This document shows, piece after piece, positions 1 through 11,464 of a DNA stretch of 64,000 bases. Origin of the DNA: an uncultured Clostridia bacterium (GTDB lineage Bacteria; Bacillota; Clostridia; Oscillospirales; Oscillospiraceae). The stretch is taken from NCBI GenBank assembly GCA_947170435.1, contig CAMVTO010000003.1, forward strand, positions 1-64,000, read 5' to 3'. The position numbers were made by a program, and so were the translations under genes. The notes below the pieces were generated by a model. It saw nothing but the letters and a program-made list of their open reading frames with translations, was not told the DNA's origin and ran no database searches. Every line of letters begins with the position of its first letter. Within the stretch, counting starts at the first letter, position 1.

Positions 1-2
1 CT

Positions 3-40
3 TCAAAAACCCAGTGTTTTCAAGGCTTTGCGGGTTTTGT
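3..40 (-). terminator. Weak candidate terminator of xpt-guaA
   Basis: Minus strand: AAAACCC and GGGTTTTT are separated by about 20 nt just after the guaA stop. The stem is short, so this is only a candidate. Confidence 0.3.
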
Positions 41-43
41 CAG

Positions 44-1024
44 TTATTCCCACTCGATGGTGGCGCTGGGCTTGGGGGTCACGTCCCAGAGGACGCGGTT
101 CACGCCCTTGACTTCGCTCGTGATGCGGGCGACGATCTTTTGCACCAGCTTGAAGTCCAGCTCTGCGACCTCGGCGGTGACAGCGTCCACCGTGTTGACC
201 GCGCGGATGACCACGGGCCAGTCATAGGTGCGCTTGCCGTCGGTGATGCCGGTGGATTTAAAGTCGGGCACGATGGTGAAGTACTGCCACACCTTCCCCT
301 GAAGGCCCGCGTTTGCGAACTCCTCGCGGAGAATCGCATCGCTCTCGCGCACAGCCTCGAGGCGGTCGCGGGTGATGGCGCCGACGCAGCGGACGCCCAG
401 TCCCGGGCCGGGGAACGGCTGGCGGTACACCATGTTATCGGGCAGACCCAGCGCCTTGCCGACCACGCGGACCTCGTCCTTGTAGAGCAGCTTCACCGGC
501 TCCACCAGCTCGAAGTTCAGCTCCGGGGGCAGACCGCCCACGTTGTGGTGGCTCTTGATGCCGTCGGACTCGAGAATGTCGGGGTAGATGGTGCCCTGGC
601 CGAGGAACTCGATGCCGTCGAGCTTTTTCGCTTCTTCAGCGAATACGTCGATGAAGATCTTGCCGATGATCTTGCGCTTGCGCTCAGGATCGTCCACGCC
701 CGCGAGAGCGTCAAGAAAACGATCCACTGCGTCGACATAGATCAGCTCCGCGCCCAGCTCGTCGCGGAAGACACGGATGACCTGCTCCGGCTCGCCTTTG
801 CGCAGCAGACCGTGGTTGACGTGGACACAGACGAGCTGCTTGCCCACCGCCTTGATGAGCAGCGCCGCGACGACCGAGGAATCGACGCCGCCGGAGAGCG
901 CCAGCAGCACCTTCTTGCTGCCGATCTGCGCCCGGAGGGCAGCGACCTGCTCGTTGATGAACGCCTCTGCCAGTTCCGGCGTGGTGATGCGCTCCATGGA
1001 TGCGGGACGAACGTTACCAGACAT
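44..1024 (-). CDS. guaA: GMP synthetase, ATP-pyrophosphatase subunit only (no glutamine amidotransferase domain)
   Basis: Makes GMP from XMP, ATP and a nitrogen donor in the cytosol. The 326 residues match the C-terminal two thirds of bacterial GuaA: the PP-loop SGGVDSS lies near residue 45 and the dimerisation domain ends in the usual KPSATIEWE. Bacterial GuaA is normally about 510 residues with an N-terminal class-I amidotransferase. Here that half is absent, and the upstream neighbour is xpt, so it is not a frameshifted remnant in place. An AAGGAGG site 8 nt before the ATG fixes the start. It follows xpt by 51 bp, a purine salvage pair. The amidotransferase may be encoded elsewhere, as in archaeal two-subunit GMP synthases, or ammonia may be used directly. 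Confidence 0.9.
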   Translation of the reverse strand: MSGNVRPASMERITTPELAEAFINEQVAALRAQIGSKKVLLALSGGVDSSVVAALLIKAVGKQLVCVHVNHGLLRKGEPEQVIRVFRDELGAELIYVDAVDRFLDALAGVDDPERKRKIIGKIFIDVFAEEAKKLDGIEFLGQGTIYPDILESDGIKSHHNVGGLPPELNFELVEPVKLLYKDEVRVVGKALGLPDNMVYRQPFPGPGLGVRCVGAITRDRLEAVRESDAILREEFANAGLQGKVWQYFTIVPDFKSTGITDGKRTYDWPVVIRAVNTVDAVTAEVAELDFKLVQKIVARITSEVKGVNRVLWDVTPKPSATIEWE

Positions 1025-1075
1025 AGAAAAAGCCTCCTTGTAGAATATTACAGAACAACTTGGAACAAGATAGAA

Positions 1076-1651
1076 TCAATCCTCGCGGAAGATGAGGTTG
1101 GTGCCATCCACCTTGTCGATGACGGCCAGCGCCTTGTAGGGCACGCCCAACGAACGGAAGCGGTCGCCACCGCCCTGGAAGCCCTTCTCCACCGCGATAC
1201 CGATGCCCTCGAGCGTCGCGTCCGCGGCGTTCACAAGGTCGACAAGACCCTGCATGGCGTTGCCCTTGGCCATGAAGTCGTCGATGATCAGCACATGATC
1301 GTCGGCGTGCAGCCACTCCTGCGAGATGATGTAGGTGACTTTTTTCTTGTAAGTATAAGAAAAGACATCGCTCTGGTACAGACCGCCCTCGATGTTGTCG
1401 CTCTTCGCTTTCTTTGCGAACAGCAGAGGAACACCGTATCTTTGGGCGCAGATCGTAGCCAGTGCGATGCCGCTAGCCTCAGCCGTGAGAACCATGGTGA
1501 TTTTTTCCATCGGGAAGTATTTTGCGAACTCGTCTGCCAGAGCACCGAGCAGCGCCGTATCCACGCGATGGTTCAGGAACCCGTCGACTTTGATGATATC
1601 GCCGGGCAAAACCTTGCCCTCAGCGCGGATGCGATCAATCAAAAGCTGCAT
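1076..1651 (-). CDS. xpt: Xanthine phosphoribosyltransferase
   Basis: Converts xanthine plus PRPP to XMP, the substrate of the adjacent GMP synthetase. The 191-residue protein has the usual Xpt length and start (MQLLIDRIRAEGKVLPGD). Its PRPP-binding loop is VLIIDDFMAKGNAM near residue 125. A GGGGGA ribosome site and a promoter matching TTGCGA-17-CATAAT lie upstream. I looked for a purine riboswitch, but the leader is only about 25-30 nt, too short for one. It forms a two-gene unit with guaA. Confidence 0.93.
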   Translation of the reverse strand: MQLLIDRIRAEGKVLPGDIIKVDGFLNHRVDTALLGALADEFAKYFPMEKITMVLTAEASGIALATICAQRYGVPLLFAKKAKSDNIEGGLYQSDVFSYTYKKKVTYIISQEWLHADDHVLIIDDFMAKGNAMQGLVDLVNAADATLEGIGIAVEKGFQGGGDRFRSLGVPYKALAVIDKVDGTNLIFRED

Positions 1652-1683
1652 GAAAAGTATCCCCCTGTACGTTTATGTCGTAC

Positions 1684-1712
1684 ATTATGCGGGAAAATGT
1701 GCGATTTCGCAA
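1684..1712 (-). promoter_or_regulatory. Promoter of xpt-guaA
   Basis: Read on the minus strand, TTGCGA is separated by 17 nt from CATAAT, and the xpt ATG lies about 30 nt downstream. It is a near-consensus vegetative promoter with a short leader. Confidence 0.6.
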
Positions 1713-1730
1713 GATGGTAAAGCAAACAAA

Positions 1731-1754
1731 AGGGAAGCGCCGAAGCGCCTCCCT
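1731..1754 (-). terminator. Terminator after the lipoprotein gene
   Basis: A 10-bp stem with a 4-nt loop (AGGGAGGCGC TTCG GCGCTTCCCT) is followed by TTTTG on the minus strand. It contains a G:T wobble that pairs on the minus strand but mismatches on the plus strand, which fixes the orientation. It lies just upstream of the xpt promoter. Confidence 0.7.
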
Positions 1755-1764
1755 TTTTCGCGAA

Positions 1765-2760
1765 TTAACCCAATGCTTCGACAACCTCGAAGTCAGACGC
1801 GGACACATCCTCCCCGAACAGCCACGCCGCGCTCTTGGCATAGCGCAGCGCAGCGCCCTGCGGCGTAAGCAGGTCTGGGGTCTCCCCCGCGTCGCACGCT
1901 GCCTGCAAGTCCGTGTAGTAGTCCGCGGCAGTCTGATCTACGCCGAGCGCGGCGGGAAAGACCAGATGGGTGTCGGTCATGTCGTAGTCGGAGTAAATGT
2001 AGCGCACCCGTTCCACACACCAGACGCCGCCCTCGCCCTGCTTTGCGGGCTGGGAGAGCGCCAGCAGCACCAAATCCATCGGCTCGCCGGGAAAACGGTA
2101 GCCCAGCTCCACATGTTCGCCGCCGTAGGTATAGTCGGCGTCAAACAGATCGCTTGCGTCATAAGCGGTAAGGCCGTTGCGCGCAATGATCGCCTCGGGC
2201 AGCGACTCCGCCCAGTCGTTCAGCCGCCCCCACATGGCAAGGCTGACGCTGTCCGGCTCCTTGTCGCCGCGATAGAGCCGCACGTCCGTGGGCCGGGTGA
2301 GCAGGTAGTAGGCGTCGTCGCCATGGCGGGCAAAGACCGAGGTGCCGGGCTCGTCGCTGGCCGCCCATTCCTCAAAGCCGATGCGATCGAGCCGCGAGAT
2401 CGTGCAAAGCAGGCCGTCGCCCCAATCCTCGCCGGGGTGCGCCTGCTGCCCCGCCTCCACGGACGCGCGCTCCGAAAACGAAATCAGCGGCGTGCGGTGC
2501 GCGCTCCACGCCTCCATGTCGGTGTTCACCGCCAGCAGCTCCAGCTGCTCCGTCGGCACGGGGATCTCCAGGCCGTCGAAGGTATAGACCGTCACGCCCG
2601 GCTCCGGCACGCTCGGCGTCGGCTCGATCACCGGCTCGGGCGGCGCGGTGATTTCGCTTTCCGGCGCCGGGGACGGCGCGGGGGGCGTATCCTCCTGTTT
2701 GGCGCAGCCCGTCAGCAGCAGCGCGCAGAGGGCGAGCAGCGCGGGGATGGGGCGTTTCAT
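1765..2760 (-). CDS. Secreted lipoprotein of unknown function
   Basis: I do not recognise the family. Residues 1-19 form a lipoprotein signal peptide with lipobox LLTGC, so Cys19 should be acylated and the protein anchored outside the membrane. A Pro/Glu/Ser-rich linker (residues 25-55) follows, then a globular region of about 275 residues rich in aromatic and acidic residues. It stands alone between the ATP synthase terminator and xpt, with its own terminator. No catalytic motif is evident. Proteins of this layout are common in gut clostridia and usually annotated as hypothetical. Confidence 0.75.
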   Translation of the reverse strand: MKRPIPALLALCALLLTGCAKQEDTPPAPSPAPESEITAPPEPVIEPTPSVPEPGVTVYTFDGLEIPVPTEQLELLAVNTDMEAWSAHRTPLISFSERASVEAGQQAHPGEDWGDGLLCTISRLDRIGFEEWAASDEPGTSVFARHGDDAYYLLTRPTDVRLYRGDKEPDSVSLAMWGRLNDWAESLPEAIIARNGLTAYDASDLFDADYTYGGEHVELGYRFPGEPMDLVLLALSQPAKQGEGGVWCVERVRYIYSDYDMTDTHLVFPAALGVDQTAADYYTDLQAACDAGETPDLLTPQGAALRYAKSAAWLFGEDVSASDFEVVEALG

Positions 2761-2838
2761 GTTCAGCCCTCCTCAGTAGATGCTGCCTCTATTGTACAAT
2801 ACCGCGCGGGTCGAGACAAGCAACGATTTGGTTACAAA

Positions 2839-2871
2839 ACGGCGAAGCAGCAACCTCTGCCGCTTCGCCGT
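2839..2871 (-). terminator. Terminator of the ATP synthase operon
   Basis: ACGGCGAAGC and GCTTCGCCGT pair with a 13-nt loop, followed by TTTTG on the minus strand, 7 bp past the atpC stop. Confidence 0.7.
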
Positions 2872-2877
2872 GGGTGT

Positions 2878-3288
2878 CTATTCGGTTGTTTCCGCCACGC
2901 GAAGGCGGTTTTTTGCGCGATCCAGATCGGCGCGCGCCTTGCGGCGCTCCTGCGGCGACTTCGCCGCCTTGAGCGCGGACTCCGCGGCCTCTGCCGCGGT
3001 GCGTGCGCGGCCGACGTCGATCTCCTCCGGCGTCTCCACGCTGTCGAGCAGCACCAGTGCGTCGTTGTTCACAAAGCGAACGATGCCGCCGCCCGCCGCG
3101 ACGCGGACGGTCTCCCCCTCCGCCGTGCGGTAGCTCAGCGGTCCCGGCAGCACCGCGGCAACAAAGGGGCTGTGGTTGGCAAGCAAGCCCAGCTCGCCGT
3201 CGCTGACGCGCAGAGAGAGTGCCGCGCACGGCCCCTCGTAAAAATCACGATCCGCCGAGCGGATGTGCAGAGCGAAAGTGGCTGCCAT
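2878..3288 (-). CDS. atpC: F1 ATP synthase subunit epsilon
   Basis: Central-stalk subunit that couples rotation to catalysis and can inhibit ATP hydrolysis. The N-terminal beta-sandwich (residues 1-85, including ELGLLANHSPFVAAV) is typical. It is followed by the two-helix C-terminal domain with QERRKARADLDRAKNRL. At 136 residues it has family length. It is the last gene of the operon, 2 bp after atpD, and is followed by a hairpin terminator. Confidence 0.95.
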   Translation of the reverse strand: MAATFALHIRSADRDFYEGPCAALSLRVSDGELGLLANHSPFVAAVLPGPLSYRTAEGETVRVAAGGGIVRFVNNDALVLLDSVETPEEIDVGRARTAAEAAESALKAAKSPQERRKARADLDRAKNRLRVAETTE

Positions 3289-3290
3289 AG

Positions 3291-7334
<4,044 letters not shown>

Positions 7335-7342
<8 letters not shown>

Positions 7343-7817
7343 CGCGCTGCTCGCTTTCCGCCGCGTCCAGGAACTTGTCGAGGGCGTTGCCGTCATTGAT
7401 CAGGAGCTTCTGCACCGCCTCCATGGCGATGGCGCGAATCTCGTCGTTGGAATCGGCGAGCGCCTTCTTCGAGCGCATCTCCGCCGTCTTGCCGGCGGTT
7501 TCGAGGATGCGGCGTGCCTCGGCGCGGGCCTCCCCCAGCAAACGCTGCTTCTCGGCCTCGATCTCGTCGCTTGCCTTGGTGCGCATGTGGATGATTTCAT
7601 CCACGGCGGCGTCGTACTTTTCCTGCGTCGCCTTGCGCAACTCGGCGGCTTCGGCGCGGTTGGTCTCCGCGGCGTCGTTCATTTCCTTGTAGTGCTGCTC
7701 GCGCTTCGCCATGAAGCTCTTCACGGGCTTGTAGAGCAAGAAGTATAGCCCGCCCGCGAGAATAGCGAAGTTGAGCAGGTGCAGCAAGATCTGCTGCCAG
7801 TCGATGTTCAGGGGCAT
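7335..7817 (-). CDS. atpF: F0 ATP synthase subunit b
   Basis: Peripheral stalk subunit. One N-terminal membrane helix (about residues 9-28) is followed by a long charged coiled coil, as usual; 160 residues. The VxxFMAKREQHY region after the helix fits the family. The stop lies inside the ATGAGTAA overlap with the delta-alpha fusion gene. It is not fused to delta, unlike mycobacterial b-delta. Confidence 0.94.
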
Positions 7818-7830
7818 AACGTCCTCCTGC

Positions 7831-8196
7831 TTACAGCACGAAGATAATCAGAATAACGGCAAGGAGCGCATAGATGATCGCGGTCTCGATGAACACGAGA
7901 CCCAGCATCATCGTCGAGCGGATGTTGCCGGTGGCTTCGGGCTGGCGGGCGACGCTCTCCGCCGCCTTGGCGGTGACAAGCGCCATGGCGATGGCGCCCG
8001 CGGCGGCGGCGATGCCGATGGCGATGCCGGAGCCGATCGCCTTGCTGGTGATCTTGGAAGCCTCCGCTTCGGCCTCGGCGGCCTCGACGACGATGGTTTC
8101 GGGCGCGACGTCCGCGGCGAAGGCAAAGGTCGGCAGCGCGACGGCGAGGATCAGGGTCAGCAGGAGCAGGGATGCAAACAGTTTCTTGCGGTTCAT
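7831..8196 (-). CDS. atpE: F0 ATP synthase subunit c with N-terminal presequence
   Basis: Forms the membrane rotor ring. The mature hairpin lies at residues 50-121: the first helix ends in the polar loop KAAESVARQPEATGNI, and the second carries the ion-binding Glu in FIETAIIY. Usual c subunits are 70-90 residues. Here about 45 extra residues precede the hairpin, including a signal-like hydrophobic segment (residues 6-27, ending PTFAFAA) and an acidic stretch. The usual GxGxG spine of helix 1 is all alanine. Thr and Tyr follow the Glu at the positions used in sodium-binding rings, but the sodium-ligand Gln of helix 1 aligns with Met, so the coupling ion cannot be assigned. Confidence 0.92.
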   Translation of the reverse strand: MNRKKLFASLLLLTLILAVALPTFAFAADVAPETIVVEAAEAEAEASKITSKAIGSGIAIGIAAAAGAIAMALVTAKAAESVARQPEATGNIRSTMMLGLVFIETAIIYALLAVILIIFVL

Positions 8197-8237
8197 GTGT
8201 GGTTTCCTCCAAATTTAATATAATATATTGACTGTGT

Positions 8238-9386
8238 TTATTCTTCTTCACGCTCTGTGACCTCGCCGTAGTACATGCCGACGAGCATCGTGAGCACATA
8301 AGCCTGCACCAGCGCGTGGAGCAGCGTGAACAGCACGCCCACCACCACCGGCAGCACATAGCTGAGCTTGACATAGTGGTACACCAGCTCCGTCACCAGC
8401 AGTCCGCTGAGCAGCGCGCCGAAGAGACGGAAGCTCATGGAGATGGGCAGCGAGAACTCTTTGAGCGCCGCGCCCGCGCCCTTGGCGCCCCGGTGGATGA
8501 GTCCGCCGAAGAAAATGACAAGGTAGCTCAGGCAGCCCATGGCGATGGCGGCGTTCACATCGCTCAGCGGTGCGGGCAGCGCCACGGAGTGCCCGTGGGT
8601 CGTGACCGCCTGCAAGCCGAACAGCTCAAAGAGCGTACTGCAAAAGATGTACACGCCGGCGGCGAAGACATATCCGCCGATGAAGCTGGGCTTTTCCAAA
8701 GGCCCGACGCCCGCCATGCCGTCCAACAGACCCACAATGGTTTCGAGCACCATTTGGAACTTGCCGGGGACTTCGGTAAAGCGCGGGATGATAATAAGCC
8801 GGATCAGCAGCGCCGCCACGAGCAGAACGCATGAGACGGTCATCGCCGCGATCAGTGCGGGATTCACATCCTTGACGCCGAACAGGCTGATGCGATTCAC
8901 GTCGTGAAGCACCGCGTCACGCATGGCGATCTGCACGTCGCCATGGTCGCCGTGTCCGCCGGTGAGCCTGGCGCCGGCGAACAGTACCGCCAGCAGAACG
9001 ACCCAAACGCCCAACGCGACCTTGTTCGCCGCGGCCCAGCCGCCGATCGCGCCCGGGAGCCGCCGGAGCTTTTCGCCGAGGCTCGGGCCCTTCTTGACCC
9101 CGCGTGCCTTGGCGGCAGGCTTTGCGGCTTTCGCCCTGGGCTTCGGGATGAACGCACCCACAATGGTTTCCAGTGCGAGCTGGAACCGACCGGGGACGAT
9201 GGTGAACTTCGGAATGACCCGTGCGCGAATCAGCGCTGCGGCAAGCAGCAGGAGCGCTGTGATGAGCGCGAGCGAAACGTTCCCCGTCCGCAGTGACAGC
9301 GTTCCGCCCCCGGAAATGAGCGCGAGGATCAGCAGCGCTGCCACGCTCCCCAGCCAGATCAGCAGAGGCTTTTTGCTTTCTTTCAT
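8238..9386 (-). CDS. atpB: F0 ATP synthase subunit a with duplicated N-terminal segment
   Basis: Stator of the ion channel. The C-terminal half is normal: the essential Arg lies in SFRLFGALLSG, followed by the last membrane helices. The protein has 382 residues rather than about 240. Residues 1-80 (two helices plus IPKFTIVPGRFQLALETIVG) are repeated at about residues 120-220 (IPRFTEVPGKFQMVLETIVG). The second copy occupies the normal position. A Lys/Ala/Pro-rich linker (residues 81-115) joins them. The start at 9386 (MKESKK) has GAGGGGG upstream; the GTG in the ORF track is less likely. First gene of the operon. Confidence 0.92.
   Translation of the reverse strand: MKESKKPLLIWLGSVAALLILALISGGGTLSLRTGNVSLALITALLLLAAALIRARVIPKFTIVPGRFQLALETIVGAFIPKPRAKAAKPAAKARGVKKGPSLGEKLRRLPGAIGGWAAANKVALGVWVVLLAVLFAGARLTGGHGDHGDVQIAMRDAVLHDVNRISLFGVKDVNPALIAAMTVSCVLLVAALLIRLIIIPRFTEVPGKFQMVLETIVGLLDGMAGVGPLEKPSFIGGYVFAAGVYIFCSTLFELFGLQAVTTHGHSVALPAPLSDVNAAIAMGCLSYLVIFFGGLIHRGAKGAGAALKEFSLPISMSFRLFGALLSGLLVTELVYHYVKLSYVLPVVVGVLFTLLHALVQAYVLTMLVGMYYGEVTEREEE
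8730..8789 (-). repeat. Internal repeat in atpB, copy 2 (canonical position)
   Basis: Encodes residues 200-219 of subunit a and corresponds to the conserved VPGKFQ segment found once in ordinary AtpB proteins. Confidence 0.85.
9156..9215 (-). repeat. Internal repeat in atpB, copy 1
   Basis: Encodes residues 58-77 of subunit a, 15 of 20 identical to copy 2. The DNA shares CCCACAATGGTTTC on the plus strand. Confidence 0.85.
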
Positions 9387-9431
9387 ATCACACCCCCTCA
9401 CAAGAGGCCATAATAGCACAGATTAACGTTT

Positions 9432-9460
9432 AGGGTATCACTTTCCCGCCAAAACATCAA
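9432..9460 (-). promoter_or_regulatory. Candidate promoter of the ATP synthase operon
   Basis: Minus strand: TTGATG-17-TACCCT, about 46 nt before the atpB ATG. It is divergent from the mntP promoter about 60 bp away. Confidence 0.45.
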
Positions 9461-9517
9461 GCAGAAAATCCGCGAAACCAGAAGAATTTACGGGAATTGA
9501 ACACCGCCCGATTTCCC

Positions 9518-9546
9518 TTGCAAAATACGTGGCAGGAAGGTATAAT
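9518..9546 (+). promoter_or_regulatory. Promoter of mntP, possibly giving a leaderless mRNA
   Basis: TTGCAA-17-TATAAT is close to consensus. The -10 box ends only 11 nt before the mntP ATG, so transcription should start about 5 nt from it, with no room for a ribosome site. Confidence 0.7.
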
Positions 9547-9557
9547 TCCTCCTTGTT

Positions 9558-10139
9558 ATGAATGTCGTGTTTTTCTTTAACAGTATTCTTCTGGGCGTAG
9601 GCCTCGCCATGGACGCGTTTTCCGTCTCACTGGCCAACGGCCTGCACGAGCCGCGGATGACCCGCGCGCGGGAGTGCGCCATCGCGGGCACGTTCGCCTT
9701 CTTCCAGTTTCTCATGCCGATGATCGGCTGGCTGTGCGTGCATACGCTCGTCGAGCGCTTCGCGGCGTTCCAGCGCTTTGTACCGTGGATCGCGCTCGCG
9801 CTGCTGCTCTATATCGGCGGCTCCATGCTGCACGAGGCATTTCGCGGCGGTGCGGCGGAGGAGCCATCCGGTGTGGGTGTGGGCGCGCTGCTGATGCAGG
9901 GCGTCGCCACCTCCATCGACGCGCTGTCGGTCGGCTTCACCATCGCGGAGTACGCCGCCGCCGCGGCGCTCACCTGCTCGTTGATCATCGCCGTGGTGAC
10001 GTTCGGCATCTGCCTGCTTGGGCTTCGCATCGGCCGCGTGATGGGTACGCGCCTTGCGGGCAGAGCATCTATCCTCGGCGGCGTGATCCTGATTCTGATT
10101 GGGCTGGAAATCTTCATCAAGGGTGTATGGATAGGATAA
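9558..10139 (+). CDS. mntP: Manganese efflux pump MntP
   Basis: Six-helix membrane exporter of Mn(II). It has two repeated halves, each with the conserved Asp signature: GLAMDAFSVSLANG near residue 17 and ATSIDALSVGFT near residue 115. At 193 residues it has family length. The ATG at 9558 gives the normal family start. No Shine-Dalgarno site lies upstream, and the promoter spacing suggests leaderless translation. The intergenic region is too short for a Mn-sensing yybP-ykoY riboswitch. A terminator follows directly. Confidence 0.92.
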   Translation: MNVVFFFNSILLGVGLAMDAFSVSLANGLHEPRMTRARECAIAGTFAFFQFLMPMIGWLCVHTLVERFAAFQRFVPWIALALLLYIGGSMLHEAFRGGAAEEPSGVGVGALLMQGVATSIDALSVGFTIAEYAAAAALTCSLIIAVVTFGICLLGLRIGRVMGTRLAGRASILGGVILILIGLEIFIKGVWIG

Positions 10140-10169
10140 TCGGCGGAGCGCGCGGCTCCGCCGATTTTT
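10139..10169 (+). terminator. Terminator of mntP
   Basis: ATCGGCGGAGC and GCTCCGCCGAT form an 11-bp stem with a 5-nt loop followed by TTTTT. The stem begins inside the stop codon region. Confidence 0.85.
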
Positions 10170-10179
10170 GCAAATTGTC

Positions 10180-10219
10180 TTGACAAACTGTCCTTACTGT
10201 ATATACTGTTTATATACAG
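10180..10219 (+). promoter_or_regulatory. Promoter and palindromic operator of the YtrA-type operon
   Basis: TTGACA (10180) -16- TATACT (10202) is overlapped by a perfect inverted repeat, CTGTATATA-N5-TATATACAG (10197-10219), covering the -10 box. This is the position expected for autorepression by the GntR protein encoded just downstream. Confidence 0.75.
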
Positions 10220-10239
10220 ATTACGCAAGGAGGCAGCGC

Positions 10240-10614
10240 GTGAATATTCTGATCGACAACAAAAGCAACGCCCCGATCTACGAGCAGATCTATACCCAGC
10301 TCAAAGCGCAGATCATCAGCGGTGCGCTGCGGGAGGATGAGCTGCTGCCCTCGATTCGGAGTCTTGCGAAGGACCTGCGCATCAGTGTCATCACGACGAA
10401 GCGCGCCTACGACGAGCTGGAGCGCGAGGGCTTTCTCTACACCGTGGCGGGCAAGGGCTGCTTTGTCGCGCCAAAGAACGTGGAGCTGCTGCGCGAGGAA
10501 ACCCTCAGGGCGATCGAGGGGCATCTGGCGGAGGCGGCGCGGCTCGCGGCGAGCTGCAATGTGAGCGCGGCGGAGCTGGCGGAGATGCTGCGGCTGATCA
10601 CGGAGGAGGATTGA
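10240..10614 (+). CDS. YtrA-subfamily GntR transcriptional regulator
   Basis: Short repressor of 124 residues: an N-terminal winged helix (PIYEQIYTQLKAQIISGAL, LPSIRSLAKDL) followed by only a short dimerising helix, as in the YtrA group rather than the FadR or HutC groups. It starts at GTG with AGGAGG 6 nt upstream; the longer ORF in the track runs into the promoter. Its stop is 1 bp before the ABC ATPase ATG, so the three genes form one operon. It probably binds the palindrome over its own promoter. Confidence 0.88.
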   Translation: MNILIDNKSNAPIYEQIYTQLKAQIISGALREDELLPSIRSLAKDLRISVITTKRAYDELEREGFLYTVAGKGCFVAPKNVELLREETLRAIEGHLAEAARLAASCNVSAAELAEMLRLITEED

Positions 10615-10615
10615 G

Positions 10616-11464
10616 ATGAACGCATTGGAACTCAAAGACCTGCGCAAGGACTACAGGGACTTTACGCTGGGGCCTCTCGACCTGACACTGCCGAGCGGCG
10701 CGATCCTCGGCTTGATCGGCGAAAACGGCGCGGGCAAGACCACCACCATCAAGCTGATCCTCGATATGATCTCCCGCGACGGCGGAGCGGTGCGGCTGCT
10801 GGGCCGCGACAACCGCGAGAGCTTCCCGCTGGGCAAGGAGGACGTTGGCGTGGTGCTGGACGAGGTCAGCTTTTCCGAGTGCCTGACGGCGGCGGAGGTC
10901 GGCAAGATCATGCGCGGCGTATTCCGCAACTGGGACGCCGCGGCGTATGAGAGCTATTTGAAGCGCTTCGCCCTGCCGGAGAAGAAGCGCTTCAAGGAAT
11001 TCTCCCTCGGCATGAAGAAAAAGCTCGGCATTGCGGTGGCACTCTCGCACCGCGCGAAGCTCTTACTCCTCGACGAACCCACCGGCGGTCTCGATCCCGT
11101 GGTACGGGATGAGGTGGTGGATCTCTTCTCCGAGTTCACGCGGGACGAGAGTCACGCGGTGCTGATTTCGTCGCACATCGTCAGCGACCTCGAAAAGCTC
11201 TGCGACTACATCGCGTTTCTGCACAAGGGGCGGCTGATGCTCTGCGAGGAGAAAGACCGACTGTACGAGGCCTACGGCGTCGTGCGCTGTGCGCGGGAGG
11301 ACTTCGCGACGATCGACCCGGCGGCGGTGCTGGGAAAGCGCGAGACGCCCTACGGCGTGGAGGCGCTGCTGCGCCGCGAGGACGCGCCGCGCGGCATGGA
11401 CGTAGGCCGCGTGGACATTGAGGAGCTGTTTGTGCTCATGGCGAAAGGGGGCGACAGGCAATGA
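10616..11464 (+). CDS. ABC transporter ATP-binding protein (YtrB-like)
   Basis: ATPase of a small ABC-2 type exporter. Walker A GENGAGKTTTIK is near residue 38 and Walker B LLLLDEPTGGLD near residue 150. The signature is degenerate (FSLGMKKKLG), as in this subgroup. The C-terminal 70 residues are regulatory-like. It overlaps the permease start by 4 bp. The substrate is unknown; related YtrA operons respond to cell-envelope stress. Confidence 0.88.
   Translation: MNALELKDLRKDYRDFTLGPLDLTLPSGAILGLIGENGAGKTTTIKLILDMISRDGGAVRLLGRDNRESFPLGKEDVGVVLDEVSFSECLTAAEVGKIMRGVFRNWDAAAYESYLKRFALPEKKRFKEFSLGMKKKLGIAVALSHRAKLLLLDEPTGGLDPVVRDEVVDLFSEFTRDESHAVLISSHIVSDLEKLCDYIAFLHKGRLMLCEEKDRLYEAYGVVRCAREDFATIDPAAVLGKRETPYGVEALLRREDAPRGMDVGRVDIEELFVLMAKGGDRQ

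Noticed and set aside
1652-1706. Purine riboswitch in front of xpt
   Set aside because: Predicted leader is about 25-30 nt; no aptamer fits.
14-1720. 568-residue plus-strand ORF
   Set aside because: Antisense shadow of guaA and xpt, both strongly supported.
9420-9557. yybP-ykoY manganese riboswitch in front of mntP
   Set aside because: The promoter lies directly at the start codon, leaving no room.
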